Under the pieces are notes generated by a model, which was given only the letters and a program-made list of their open reading frames with translations, had not been told where the DNA came from and made no database searches. From Hyphomicrobiales bacterium (lineage in GTDB: Bacteria > Pseudomonadota > Alphaproteobacteria > Rhizobiales > Rhizobiaceae), in the NCBI GenBank assembly GCA_900467745.1, contig UBQW01000021.1, forward strand, positions 1 through 64,000: DNA of 64,000 nt. The letters are read 5' to 3'. Below, piece by piece: positions 1 through 8,741 of the stretch; within the stretch, counting starts at the first letter, position 1; each line of letters opens with the position of its first letter. A program made the translations under genes and the position numbers.

Positions 1-228
1 GTGTTTGCCTTCTGCAATCGGAGGCGTGACCGGGTGAAGCTCTTGTTCTTTGACCGGTCCGGGTTTGTTATGGTCCTGAAGAAACTAACGGAAGACCGGT
101 TCAGGTGGCCCCGCCGGGAAACTGCGGTGGTGACGCTGACGACAGAGCAACTCCACTGGATCCTTGATGGCATCGATATCGACGCGATGATCCGCCATCC
201 CGTGCGGCAGTATCAGATTGCTGGCTGA
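1..228 (+). CDS. tnpB: IS66 accessory protein TnpB (Orf2), 5'-truncated by window
   Basis: The last 75 codons or so match the C-terminal part of IS66 Orf2, with the typical run R-R-D-R-V-K-L-L-F-F-D-R-S-G, then L-x-K-L-T-E-D-R-F-x-W-P. The family is about 115 residues, so the N-terminus lies outside the window. The GTG at base 1 is only the first in-frame codon available, not a supported start. TnpB is needed for IS66 transposition, though its biochemical role is poorly defined. The tnpC reading frame starts about 50 bases downstream. Confidence 0.85.
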   Translation: MFAFCNRRRDRVKLLFFDRSGFVMVLKKLTEDRFRWPRRETAVVTLTTEQLHWILDGIDIDAMIRHPVRQYQIAG

Positions 229-279
229 GGATGGCGAATTGAGATTGACGCGCAGGGGCGGTTCAGATTCAAGAATCTG

Positions 280-1865
280 ATGACGCGCACCGGCGAACCG
301 AGCATTGCAGAACTGATGGCGCAATTAGCAGCCAACGCTGCCGAAATCGCTGCGCTCAAAGCCGAGAAGGAAGCGCTCTCGCAGCGGGTCGTCAAGCTGG
401 AAGAAGAACTGGCACTGGCAAAGCTCCATCGCTTTGCACCCCGCAGCGAGAAGCACATTGATCGTCTCTTCAACGAGGCCGAAGAGGCTGCGGTCGAAGG
501 TGGTAGCGAGGAAAACGATGTTGTCGAGCTTCCGGATACTGGCTTGCCTGCGGCCGAGGGCGTTACGGGCAAAAGCGGGGACGCAGGCCTCTGCCGGCAG
601 ACCTGCCGCGCGAGCGTGTCGAATACGACCTTGCTGACGATCAGAAGGCTTGCCCGTGCTGCAAAAGCCAAATGCATCGCATGGGCGAAGCCGTTAGCGA
701 GCAGCTCCATATCGAGGTCAAGGCAAAGGTCCTGCAGAACGTGCGGTTCAAATACGCCTGCCGCCAGTGCGACCGCACAGAAATCAACACGCCTGTCGTA
801 ATTGCGCCTATGCCTACGCAACCCCTGCCAGGCAGCATTGCCACTGCGTCGACGCTCGCCTTTGCTCTCGTCCACAAATACGTAGATGGCACGCCGCTCT
901 ACCGCGTGGCGCAAACATTTGAGCGTGCTGGCGTTCCGATCAGCCGTGGCGCTCTTGCGCATTGGGTCATCGGCTCGAGCGAGAAGCATCTATACCGCAT
1001 CTATGATGCTTTGAAGCTGCGACTACGATCGCAGTCTCTCATCCATGGCGATGAGACGACGGTTCAGGTGTTGAAGGAAAAAGACAAGGAAGCCATCAGC
1101 ACGTCGTACATGTGGGCCTATCGCAGCAGCGAGGACAGTGACGAACCAATCGTGCTTCTCGACTACCAGCCCGGCCGCGGTCAAATCCACCCACAGACCT
1201 TTCTCGGTGACTACGACGGCATATTGGTGACCGACGGTTACACCGCATGGCGCACATTGAATGGCGCAACCCACGTCGGATGCATGGCCCATTCACGGCG
1301 GCGCTTCGTTGAGGCCCTCAAAGCCAGGAAGAATGGAGGCGGACCGCCGGAGCACGCACTCCGGTTCTTCGAGCAGCTCTACCGGATCGAAAAGCAGGCA
1401 AGAGACAAGACCCCAGATCCAGGGGAGACAAAGGCCGATTGCATTCGCCGTTTCCGCCAGCAGCACAGCCTGCCTGTCCTGAACGCCCTAAAGGCGTGGC
1501 TCGACAATATTGCGCCAAAGATCGTGCCGGATACCAAGCTCGGCGATGCGGTGTCCTACACCCTGAACAAATGGAATTACCTGACGCGTTACACCAGCGA
1601 CGGCAGGATGCCGATCGATAACAACATTCTGGAACGTGAGATTAGAGTTTTTGCCACCGGAAGAAAATCGTGGCTGTTCAGCGATACCGTCGACGGAGCC
1701 AAGGCCAGCGCCGTGATTTACAGTCTCATGCTGACCTGCCGCGCCTGCGGCGTTGATCCGCTCGCCTGGCTGCGCCATGTGCTCACTGAGTTGCCTCAGC
1801 GCAAAGAAACTGCTGGCATTGGCGACCTGCTGCCGTTCAACTTCTCCAGAAACTCAGCCGCCTAA
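280..1865 (+). pseudogene. tnpC: IS66 transposase TnpC, split by a -1 frameshift
   Basis: The first frame (280 to about 573) encodes the N-terminal leucine-zipper-like coiled coil, ending in the run L-P-A-A-E-G-V-T-G-K. Protein similarity then moves to another frame, giving K-R-G-R-R-P-L-P-A-D-L-P, a C-P-C-C zinc-finger motif and the DDE catalytic domain (H-G-D-E-T around 1048, D-G-Y around 1233, and the C-terminal N-N-x-x-E-R-E-I-R). The switch falls at the four A's at 571-574. One A appears to be missing, since five A's would restore the frame. IS66 TnpC is not normally made by programmed frameshifting, so a mutation is the simpler reading. A sequencing homopolymer error is also possible. 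Confidence 0.85.
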
Positions 1866-1945
1866 TTAGCCGCATGTCGCTCTCATTGTAGACGACCTGG
1901 CCCTGAAACAGCCGTCAACGCGCATGGAAAATCGCGCTTACGGAG

Positions 1946-2296
1946 ATGCGGCGTGTCCGCGAGATACTGAGATATCGGTTTGAGCAAGGACTTGGGCACA
2001 AGTCGATTGCGGTGCGGGTTGGGACTGCGCCGTCGACGGTGCGAGAGACGCTACGGCGTGCAGCAGTTGCTGGCCTGTCGTGGCCCCTTGGTGACGACGT
2101 CAGCGACGCAGTCCTGGAGGCGGCCCTCTACAGAGGGGCCGGGACGAAGATAGGACATCGCCGCGCGCCGGAACCAGATTGGGCGCAGGTCCACCGCGAG
2201 CTGAAGCGCAAGCATGTGACGCTGCAGATCCTATGGGACGAATACATCGGTCTTCATCCGGACCAGAACGAGTTCAATCTGATGATCTTCGAGTGA
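1946..2296 (+). pseudogene. istA: IS21-family transposase IstA, N-terminal fragment
   Basis: The first 90 residues or so match the N-terminus of IS21-type IstA: M-R-R-V-R-E-I-L-R-Y-R-F, a helix-turn-helix region with S-T-V-R-E-T-L-R-R, then W-A-Q-V-H-R-E-L-K-R-K and L-Q-I-L-W-D-E-Y. After W-D-E-Y-I the sequence no longer resembles IstA and stops within 15 codons. The catalytic DDE domain and istB are missing. The IS66 right end lies 4 bases upstream of its ATG, so it has lost its own promoter context. A C-terminal IstA relic at 38.1-38.3 kb could come from a related element. Confidence 0.8.
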
Positions 2297-2586
2297 AATG
2301 AGCGTCTGGAACATGCGAGCCTCCTGCGTCGAGCGGCAAGAGGACAATTATCTCCCAAGCGGCCCCTACCGTTGGCATTCGGAACCGATGCGCCACTATA
2401 CGCGCATCGCCGTGACAGCCCAATAAAATATTAGTGAGCTAATTAATGCGCTGAAGCAATTTGAATTGTCGCGGTACTCGTCGATGGTCGCGACGGCGCT
2501 GTTCGCGGAGTGGCACGTTCAAATTTTGCGGTGCATCAGCTAGGATAGAGGTTGAATGTTTCGAAAAAAGACGTGGGAGAAGAGCT

Positions 2587-2943
2587 TTGTCGGAGAAGCG
2601 TAGGGTGGTGGCCGTTGTTCTCTGCAACGACCTCAAAGCCAGCGAGGCATTTTGCAACGAGCTCGGGTTTCATCGAGACGTGAACGGCGAGGACTACGGG
2701 GATTACATCATGCTGTCAGACGCTGGCGGCGCGGAAATCCATCTGAACACGGCCGCGGAAGACTGGCTGGCGCCGGGGAAAAGTCCCTTCGGGTTGTACT
2801 TCTGCGCTGACAACGTCGAAGACTTAGCCGCAAAGCTTCAGGGGAGGCTTCTTCATCCCCCTCGATTGCAGCCATGGGGAATGTTTGAATTTGCGGTGTC
2901 TGACCCCGACGAGCATCTTGTGCGGGTCGGCCGCCGTGGCTAA
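2587..2943 (+). CDS. VOC (glyoxalase/bleomycin-resistance-like) family protein
   Basis: Encodes about 118 residues with a vicinal-oxygen-chelate fold pattern: an N-terminal V-V-A-V-V-L-C-N-D-L-K-A-S-E-A-F strand-helix unit, then I-M-L-S-D-A-G-G-A-E-I-H-L, and a second unit ending W-G-M-F-E-F-A-V-S-D-P-D-E-H-L-V-R-V-G. The length fits a small single-chain VOC protein. The chosen start is TTG at 2587 with GGGAGA upstream, because homology begins there. A longer reading from 2461 has no family support. The substrate is unknown. Some members bind metals or antibiotics, but nothing here defines that. Confidence 0.7.
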   Translation: MSEKRRVVAVVLCNDLKASEAFCNELGFHRDVNGEDYGDYIMLSDAGGAEIHLNTAAEDWLAPGKSPFGLYFCADNVEDLAAKLQGRLLHPPRLQPWGMFEFAVSDPDEHLVRVGRRG

Positions 2944-2969
2944 CAAGGCCTGTTTGCTGAGAGCGCATA

Positions 2970-3035
2970 TATCTTACGATATGTCTTAAGCTATATCGCG
3001 TAATATAGCTTATGGAACTTTTATATCGTACGATA
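2970..3035. promoter_or_regulatory. Cluster of three palindromes, orphan operator region
   Basis: TATCTTACGATA at 2970-2981 and the perfect palindrome TATCGTACGATA at 3024-3035 differ at one base and lie 54 bp apart centre to centre. Between them is an inverted repeat with 10-bp arms, TAAGCTATAT at 2987-2996 and ATATAGCTTA at 3003-3012. The arrangement resembles paired operators with a hairpin between. The flanking genes (VOC on plus, aspA on minus) converge here, so no complete gene is positioned to use it. Confidence 0.5.
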
Positions 3036-3181
3036 CAGATATCGGATACCGGCCTATTATGGAACTATTCCTGTGCTCGACCTGCCGCTGAAGTCTCTGG
3101 CTCCCAATCACTTCCTGATTTCAACATCATTTGAACGCCTTGACCAAGGCTACGAACGGCGGCTTGTCCGGATATATCCGC

Positions 3182-4588
3182 CTACTGGCAAATGCGGCCC
3201 ACAAGGTATTCAGGTTGGAGAATGACCTGCAGCTCATCTTCACGCAGCAGCCCCTTCTCGAGTACGAGCTCAACAACGCTTCGATTTGTTTGGTGGGCCT
3301 CCAAAGCAATAGCGGTCGCGGTCGCGTATCCGATGTAGGGGTTGAGCGCAGTAACAAGTCCAAGCGAAGCCTCGACCGTTGACCTGAGTAACTCGCGGTT
3401 CGCTGTGATCCCCTTGACGCAATTGGTCTCCAGGGTTTCGCAAGCTGCTTCCAGATGGGAGAAGCTGTTGAACAAACTGTACGCGATCACGGGTTCGAAG
3501 GCATTCAGCTGCAGCTGACCTCCTTCAGCAGCAAGCGTCACAGTCACGTCGTTTCCGATGACCTCGAACGCGACCTGATTGACGACTTCCGGTATCACCG
3601 GATTAACCTTGCCCGGCATGATAGACGACCCTGCCTGCCGCGCAGGAAGATTGATCTCGTTCAGCCCTGCCTGCGGCCCACTCGATAGAAGTCTCAGGTC
3701 ATTGCAGATCTTTGATAGCTTTAAAGCAATCCTTTTCAGTACGCTTGAAACCTGCACGAAAGCGCCGCAGTCCTGGGTGGCCTCGATCAGGTTCGGGGCA
3801 GTCAGAAGCGGAATGGTCGTCAGTTCGCGTAGTCTATCCTTCACGAGAAGAGCATATCCGGGCGGTGCATTGATGCCTGTGCCGATCGCAGTTGCGCCCA
3901 TGTTGATCTCGCAGATAAGCGCGGCGGCTTCCCTGAGCCGAAGCCGATCTTCTTCGATCATGTGTGCAAATGCCCCGAACTCCTGGCCGAGTGTCATGGG
4001 TACGGCATCCTGCAATTGGGTGCGGCCCATCTTGATGACGTCCTGAAACTCAGATGCCTTCTCAGCAAAGGCTGCGGCCAACGAACCAAGGCGCGCATCA
4101 AGTCGCGCCGCTAAGAGCCATGACGCAATCTTGAGAGCGGTCGGGTACACGTCGTTTGTGCTTTGGCTCATGTTGACGTGCTCATTGGGGTGCAGCTCGT
4201 CGTATTCGCCCCGGCTCCTGCCAAGAAGCTCGAGTGCGCGGTTTGCGATCACCTCGTTCGCATTCATGTTGGTCGAGGTCCCAGCGCCGCCCTGAATGAG
4301 GTCAACGACAAATTGGTCGTGCAGAGCGCCGCTGCGAATTTCTTCGCACGCAGCGACGATCGCGTCTTTCGTGATAGCCCCTAGTTTTCCGAGCTCGAAA
4401 TTCGCGAGAGCCGCAGCTTGCTTGATCGACGCAAGAGCAACGATGAGTTCGGGGCATGCGGAAAGCGTCTTTCCAGTGATCGCAAAGTTTTCGACAGCAC
4501 GCAGTGTGTGTATACCATAATAGACCGTCACAGGCACGCGTCGAACGCCCAGCAAGTCGTGTTCTTCGCGGGTATGTTGATCATGCAT
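3182..4588 (-). CDS. aspA: Aspartate ammonia-lyase
   Basis: Catalyses L-aspartate to fumarate plus ammonia in the cytoplasm. The 468-residue product has the conserved regions of the fumarase/aspartase superfamily: T-S-T-N-M-N-A-N-E-V near 104-113, S-Q-S-T-N-D-V-Y-P near 141-149, and the signature G-S-S-I-M-P-G-K-V-N-P near 320-330, whose serine loop supplies the catalytic base. The T-S-x-N-M-N and S-x-D/N-V-Y-P-T pattern fits aspartase better than fumarase. The ATG at 4588 has AGGAG seven bases upstream. A longer in-frame reading to 4849 overlaps the LysR gene and is not supported. The LysR gene lies directly upstream on the same strand. Confidence 0.9.
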   Translation of the reverse strand: MHDQHTREEHDLLGVRRVPVTVYYGIHTLRAVENFAITGKTLSACPELIVALASIKQAAALANFELGKLGAITKDAIVAACEEIRSGALHDQFVVDLIQGGAGTSTNMNANEVIANRALELLGRSRGEYDELHPNEHVNMSQSTNDVYPTALKIASWLLAARLDARLGSLAAAFAEKASEFQDVIKMGRTQLQDAVPMTLGQEFGAFAHMIEEDRLRLREAAALICEINMGATAIGTGINAPPGYALLVKDRLRELTTIPLLTAPNLIEATQDCGAFVQVSSVLKRIALKLSKICNDLRLLSSGPQAGLNEINLPARQAGSSIMPGKVNPVIPEVVNQVAFEVIGNDVTVTLAAEGGQLQLNAFEPVIAYSLFNSFSHLEAACETLETNCVKGITANRELLRSTVEASLGLVTALNPYIGYATATAIALEAHQTNRSVVELVLEKGLLREDELQVILQPEYLVGRICQ

Positions 4589-4658
4589 CGCGGGCTCCTC
4601 TTTTGGAGAGAGGAGTAAGTCGTTGCGAGGAAGTTGGCCAATTCCTTGATCGACTGTC

Positions 4659-5567
4659 CTATTCCGCTGCCGCATAGTTACGTGGCGCCAACTCCGAAGC
4701 AGCCCTCCACACCCGGTCGAGAAATGGGCGCTTTCGTTCCTTGCTTCGGTAAGCCCTGATCTCCATCGGCATCGAGGGACCCGCTGCAAGGAGCGTGCCG
4801 CTGGCCAATTCGACGTGCACAAGACTTCGAGGCAGCCACGCCATGCCATGTCCCGCGAGAGCCATGAACTTCAGGGCGTCCGCCATCGAGCTTTCATTCG
4901 TATGCGCAAGATAGGCCGGAGGAGCCAGTCGCCCCGCCTGGGCGAATGAAGCAATCAGTCCCAGGAATGAGCCGCGTGAATACTGGAGCAGCGGGAATCC
5001 TTGTGACGTTTGATTCCACAACTGCTTTCCAGGCGGCGCAATAACCGGAATTAGCGCGTCATAGCCGACAACCAAATTGTGATAGTGAGCAGCGTCGAGT
5101 GCTATCGGCACGTTGAGATGATGGTACGTCAAAAGCAGATCGTAGCCGCCATCGACAAGCGCCTGGACGCATACGTCGTAGTTGTCGGGGAGCACCCGCG
5201 TGGTTATCTCGCCTACCACGGAGCGAATATCCACAAGCCATTCCGGGAGGAACGTGAGGCAGAGAGTATGCAACCCCGTCACGGAAACGATCGAGGTCTT
5301 CGAGCGGGGTCGACGGCTTACGAACTCAGATCGGCTCATAGCGAGCAGCCGCACGACCTCCTCGGCGGTTTCGAGGAATTGACGTCCTTCGGAGGTCAAC
5401 GAGACTGGATAGGCACTTCGATCGAGGAGCGTGGCGCCCGCCCATATCTCGAGCGAACGAATTCGACGGCTCAACGCGGACTGCGTAACGTTACGCAGCT
5501 CCGCGGAACGCGAGAAGTTTCGCGTCTCGGCAAGGCTCAGGAAGTCTTCCAGCAACTTCAGTTCCAT
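4659..5567 (-). CDS. LysR-family transcriptional regulator
   Basis: The 302-residue protein has an N-terminal winged helix-turn-helix (M-E-L-K-L-L-E-D-F-L-S-L-A-E-T-R-N-F-S-R-S-A, then V-T-Q-S-A-L-S-R-R-I-R-S-L-E) and a periplasmic-binding-like effector domain from about residue 90. The methionine at 5567 matches the usual LysR N-terminus, and the earlier in-frame start at 5606 would add 13 unconserved residues. It is 70 bases upstream of aspA on the same strand and may control it, although LysR genes are more often divergent from their targets. The effector is unknown. Confidence 0.85.
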   Translation of the reverse strand: MELKLLEDFLSLAETRNFSRSAELRNVTQSALSRRIRSLEIWAGATLLDRSAYPVSLTSEGRQFLETAEEVVRLLAMSRSEFVSRRPRSKTSIVSVTGLHTLCLTFLPEWLVDIRSVVGEITTRVLPDNYDVCVQALVDGGYDLLLTYHHLNVPIALDAAHYHNLVVGYDALIPVIAPPGKQLWNQTSQGFPLLQYSRGSFLGLIASFAQAGRLAPPAYLAHTNESSMADALKFMALAGHGMAWLPRSLVHVELASGTLLAAGPSMPMEIRAYRSKERKRPFLDRVWRAASELAPRNYAAAE

Positions 5568-5759
5568 GGACGGCGAACTCTGAATCGCATTGCCAACGTT
5601 TCCCAAATATGCGGAGGCCAGGACAATCGGGCCTGTCCCGTGTCTTTTGCGGGAACCTTTTCACTGCGCGACTCGGGCCGCCCGATCCCAAGCGACGTGA
5701 TCAGATTGTCCGCGACCTTCTGGATATGCTCGCGACGCGCGTTGACGGCTTTGGGGACA

Positions 5760-6260
5760 TCACTCACCGGGGCGGCGATCTGGAAGTTGACGGCGGTTGG
5801 CGTTGTCATGGACCGATTTAGGGTATTGAAGCCCTATCGGACATCTGCTGGCCGAAAGCAGAACCTCATGAAAACGCCAGTTTAGATCGCCCCAGTTTCC
5901 ACCGTTTTCGCAGGCCAGCTGCTCTTCGATTGAGCGGTCGGAGTCGGTCAGCTCAGTGTCGGTCAAAAGCGGAACAGCGAGTTCAAAAAGCCACGTCTCA
6001 AGATGAATTCTGACGTCGAATAGCTCGCGGATTTCATTGAGTGAGAGCGAACGGACGGTAGCACCTTTGTGCAGCTCCGACTGAGCAAAGCCCTCGGCCC
6101 TAAGCTTCTGAGTAGCTTCGCGTACCGGAATTCGCGAAACGCCCAACTCGGTTGCAAGCGCCTCCTGCCTCAAAGCAACTCGCTCGGCCAATTCTCCGGA
6201 GATGATGCGCCGCTGATGCTTAACTACGATTTGTTCCGTCAGAGAAAGCCGCTCGATCAT
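5760..6260 (-). pseudogene. GntR/FadR-type regulator, C-terminally truncated
   Basis: The first 65 residues form a GntR winged helix (L-R-Q-E-A-L-A-T-E-L-G-V-S-R-I-P-V-R-E-A, then L-R-A-E-G-F). The next part is an FCD ligand domain (L-F-D-V-R-I-H-L-E near 80, W-R-F-H-E-V-L near 127). Similarity stops after H-D-N-A-N-R at about residue 152, leaving 166 residues where the family has about 220, and the last helices with the final metal-ligand histidine are missing. No other frame restores the domain. It faces about 600 bp of non-coding DNA, so its former target may be gone. Confidence 0.7.
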
Positions 6261-6860
6261 GACTTCAATCCACTTGAACTTCGTGGTTTGGATACCTTAT
6301 CCATCGCCCTGTGTAAGTTTGCCGAGACTGGTCGTGACAACATGACCGGATTACGCGTGAAAAAAAGAAAGGAGCACCCGCGGGCGCCGGCTCTCGTGTT
6401 GCAGCCATCGCTCCCCGCCAATCATCGCAGCCCGTTCAGCCGTGGCGCTTAGTCGCCTCCCACGACCTCACACTGATCAAGCCGGAGGTGCGGTTCGAGG
6501 CGGGCAACATGATGTCTGACACCACGGGCTTCCGCGGGTGGGCCCGTTCGGTGACCGAATGATCTTGGCGTAACTTCCGACCGCGATCAGAGGCGCCAGG
6601 CAAACCTGAGATTGCCGTCACGGATGGTGGGCATAACCGCGATCGGGCTACGCCGTCACGCTCCACCATTCGCGAAGCCCATCTCTTGTCGCTGGAGTTC
6701 GTTGATTGTCACGCGGTAGACGCACACCGGCCTCACCGCAACACGATGTCTGATCGCATCACCAACAAAGAGTCCGAGAGGCTTGGAAGCTAATCCGTAG
6801 CCCTGATACAAATTTTAGTTGGACGCCCCGAAAGGAAAGCTGTCGGAAGTGGACTCGCGC
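6261..6860. other. Gene-free interval
   Basis: I see no convincing gene. Short open frames exist on both strands (for example 6436-6669 minus) but show no family resemblance, no good ribosome binding site and several stops in flanking codons. It probably holds decayed sequence between the truncated GntR gene and the catabolic cluster. Confidence 0.5.
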
Positions 6861-8507
6861 TTAATGCTCTTTCATAGCTTCTTCCAGCCACCAAGAGCTC
6901 TTCCTGGTTACCTTCGCATCGATCACAAGCGGTCTCTCGAGCCCCTTCGAAAGTAACTCCGCGACGCGCTCAAGACCTGATCTGGTGCGGACGGTGACCC
7001 CGTCGGCACCGTAGCCACGCGCGATAGACGCGATGTCCGTGTCTGGGAACGTCACGGTTTCCACCGGGTGACCCTGGGGCCCGAAGTGGTATACCTCAGC
7101 GCCATAGGCATGATCATTATAGACTATGATCAACATGCCCAATTTCAGGCGTACGGCAGTTTCGAGCTCGGAGATACCCATGAAAAACCCACCATCGCCG
7201 CAGGCCGCCACGGGAAAACGGTCAGGTTGCGCAAAGGCGGCGCCGATTGCTGTCGCCAGACCCAAACCGACGCATTGGAAAGCTTGAGTAAAGGAGAAAC
7301 TATTTTCGTCGGGGACCTTGAGATACATACTTGGATAGCCGAGGAAATTGCCGGAATCCACCCCAAGAACACGGTTCTTTGGGATTATGTCATCCAGCAA
7401 AATGGAAAGGGTCCTCGGGTCGATTTCAGCAGCAGTGCTGTCGTCCTCGTAATCAACATCTCGCCAAAGAACCGATTTCTTAATGCGCGTCGCGATCTCG
7501 TCCGAGCGATATCCTCTCGAGCTATAGCCTTGCTCTCGCAGTACGTCGCTTGCCGCTTTTGCGGTGACGGAGACATCCCCGACAACACCCAGGTCGATAG
7601 GCCGGTTTTTGGCCAACTCCCGCGCTTCGAGGTCTACTTGAACGAGGACCGCGCCCTTTCCGATGATAGTTCCGTGGCGCGTGGTCCACTTATTGAGCGT
7701 CGTTCCCCACCCGACAACGACGTCGGCATTCCGGATAAGTTCCACGGTCAAGGGTGACGAGAAACCGCCCGAAACCCCGATTGACCAGGGATAGCCCTCG
7801 AAGAGCCCCTTGGCGACGGCTCCTTCCGCCACAAGTGCCCCGACGTCGTCGGCAAGGGATTGTATTGCTTGGCGGGCGTGTTCGCCACGAGCGCCGCGCC
7901 CGGCAATGAAAACCGGTCGGCGCGCGCCCTTGAGTAATTCAACCAACTCGGCCAGCCCGTCTGGTGCGGCGCCAGGCTTGGAAAGGCGAGCCAATGGCAC
8001 TACACCCTCCAAGCTGCCCGGCACACAGATTTCGTCCTGAACATTCAGCGGCAGGTTAAAGAGGACGGTGCGCCGGTCGCGGACGGAAAGGGAGAATGCG
8101 CTTGCCAAGTCCGTCAAAGCGGTTGCGGCCGAACGGGCCCGCAGCGAGACCGCTCCCACGGACCGGGCGAGAGCGTCTTGGTCAATGTGAAAATTCGACG
8201 CTGGATCCAGAACCTCTCCGCTGAGGATCAGGAGTGGAGTACGGCTTTTTGCCGCTTCCGCGATCCCAGTGATAGCGTTTGAGAGACCGCATCCTTGATG
8301 GACGGAAACTACACCCACCTCGCCGCTCATCCTTGCATAGGAATCCGCCATCGTGGCAGCTCCGCCCTCATGCCTTGCAGCAATGAACTCGGCCCCTCCC
8401 CTGACGAGACCGCGGGTCACATGAAAATTTCCGCTTCCGACAACACCGAAAACTCGTCTTACTCCAAGTTGTGTAAGCGCAATACCAATTGCTTCACCGA
8501 TCTTCAC
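6861..8507 (-). CDS. Thiamine-pyrophosphate-dependent enzyme, acetolactate-synthase/decarboxylase-like
   Basis: The 548-residue protein has the three-domain layout of the family. The N-terminal Pyr domain carries the catalytic glutamate in R-H-E-G-G-A-A (Glu47), a central Rossmann-like domain follows, and the C-terminal PP domain has G-D-G-G at 437-440 with N-D-H-A-Y-G from 464, the Mg/TPP-binding motif. It most likely decarboxylates or ligates a 2-oxo acid. Its place in an aromatic cluster is compatible with an aryl-2-oxoacid decarboxylase, but no substrate residue can be assigned. The start is GTG at 8507 with AAAGGGG six bases upstream. It reads the same way as the MDR gene, 234 bases downstream of that gene's stop. 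Confidence 0.8.
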   Translation of the reverse strand: MKIGEAIGIALTQLGVRRVFGVVGSGNFHVTRGLVRGGAEFIAARHEGGAATMADSYARMSGEVGVVSVHQGCGLSNAITGIAEAAKSRTPLLILSGEVLDPASNFHIDQDALARSVGAVSLRARSAATALTDLASAFSLSVRDRRTVLFNLPLNVQDEICVPGSLEGVVPLARLSKPGAAPDGLAELVELLKGARRPVFIAGRGARGEHARQAIQSLADDVGALVAEGAVAKGLFEGYPWSIGVSGGFSSPLTVELIRNADVVVGWGTTLNKWTTRHGTIIGKGAVLVQVDLEARELAKNRPIDLGVVGDVSVTAKAASDVLREQGYSSRGYRSDEIATRIKKSVLWRDVDYEDDSTAAEIDPRTLSILLDDIIPKNRVLGVDSGNFLGYPSMYLKVPDENSFSFTQAFQCVGLGLATAIGAAFAQPDRFPVAACGDGGFFMGISELETAVRLKLGMLIIVYNDHAYGAEVYHFGPQGHPVETVTFPDTDIASIARGYGADGVTVRTRSGLERVAELLSKGLERPLVIDAKVTRKSSWWLEEAMKEH

Positions 8508-8741
8508 CAGATTCCCCTTTCGCTGGGCAGTTGTTGTCTCTTGTTTTGTCCATCAGCATCACAGCGGAGGCGTCCAAGCGGTTGGCCCACCCTGTCAGTC
8601 ACCGAGAGGCCGACGATATGGATGATCTTCTTCTCGCTGCGTCGAACGCTTTGAAAATGATCGACGGAAGGGGCATGAGAAAGGATATTTTATGTATCAA
8701 TGCAGAAGCACGGGCTATTAAACAGATCGACCGCCGCCCCG

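Larger units (their letters stand above)
1..1941 (+). mobile_element. IS66 family element, left end outside window
   Basis: Contains the 3' part of tnpB and a frameshifted tnpC. The right end is placed at about 1941, where GCGCTTAC reads outward. Its reverse complement GTAAGCGC is the usual start of IS66-family inverted repeats. The left inverted repeat and target duplication are outside the window. The next bases are the beginning of an istA fragment, so the element appears to have inserted into or just before an IS21-type element. Because tnpC is frameshifted, this copy is probably not autonomous. Confidence 0.85.

Noticed and set aside
213..989. Minus-strand open frame of 258 codons
   Set aside because: Antisense shadow of IS66 tnpC, with serine- and alanine-rich composition typical of reverse GC-rich frames.
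5558..5809. Minus-strand 83-codon frame as the missing end of the GntR gene
   Set aside because: It lies next to the truncation, but its sequence does not resemble the last FCD helices, so it cannot be joined as a simple frameshift.
5079..5885. Plus-strand open frame of 268 codons
   Set aside because: Antisense to the LysR gene, with no recognisable family.
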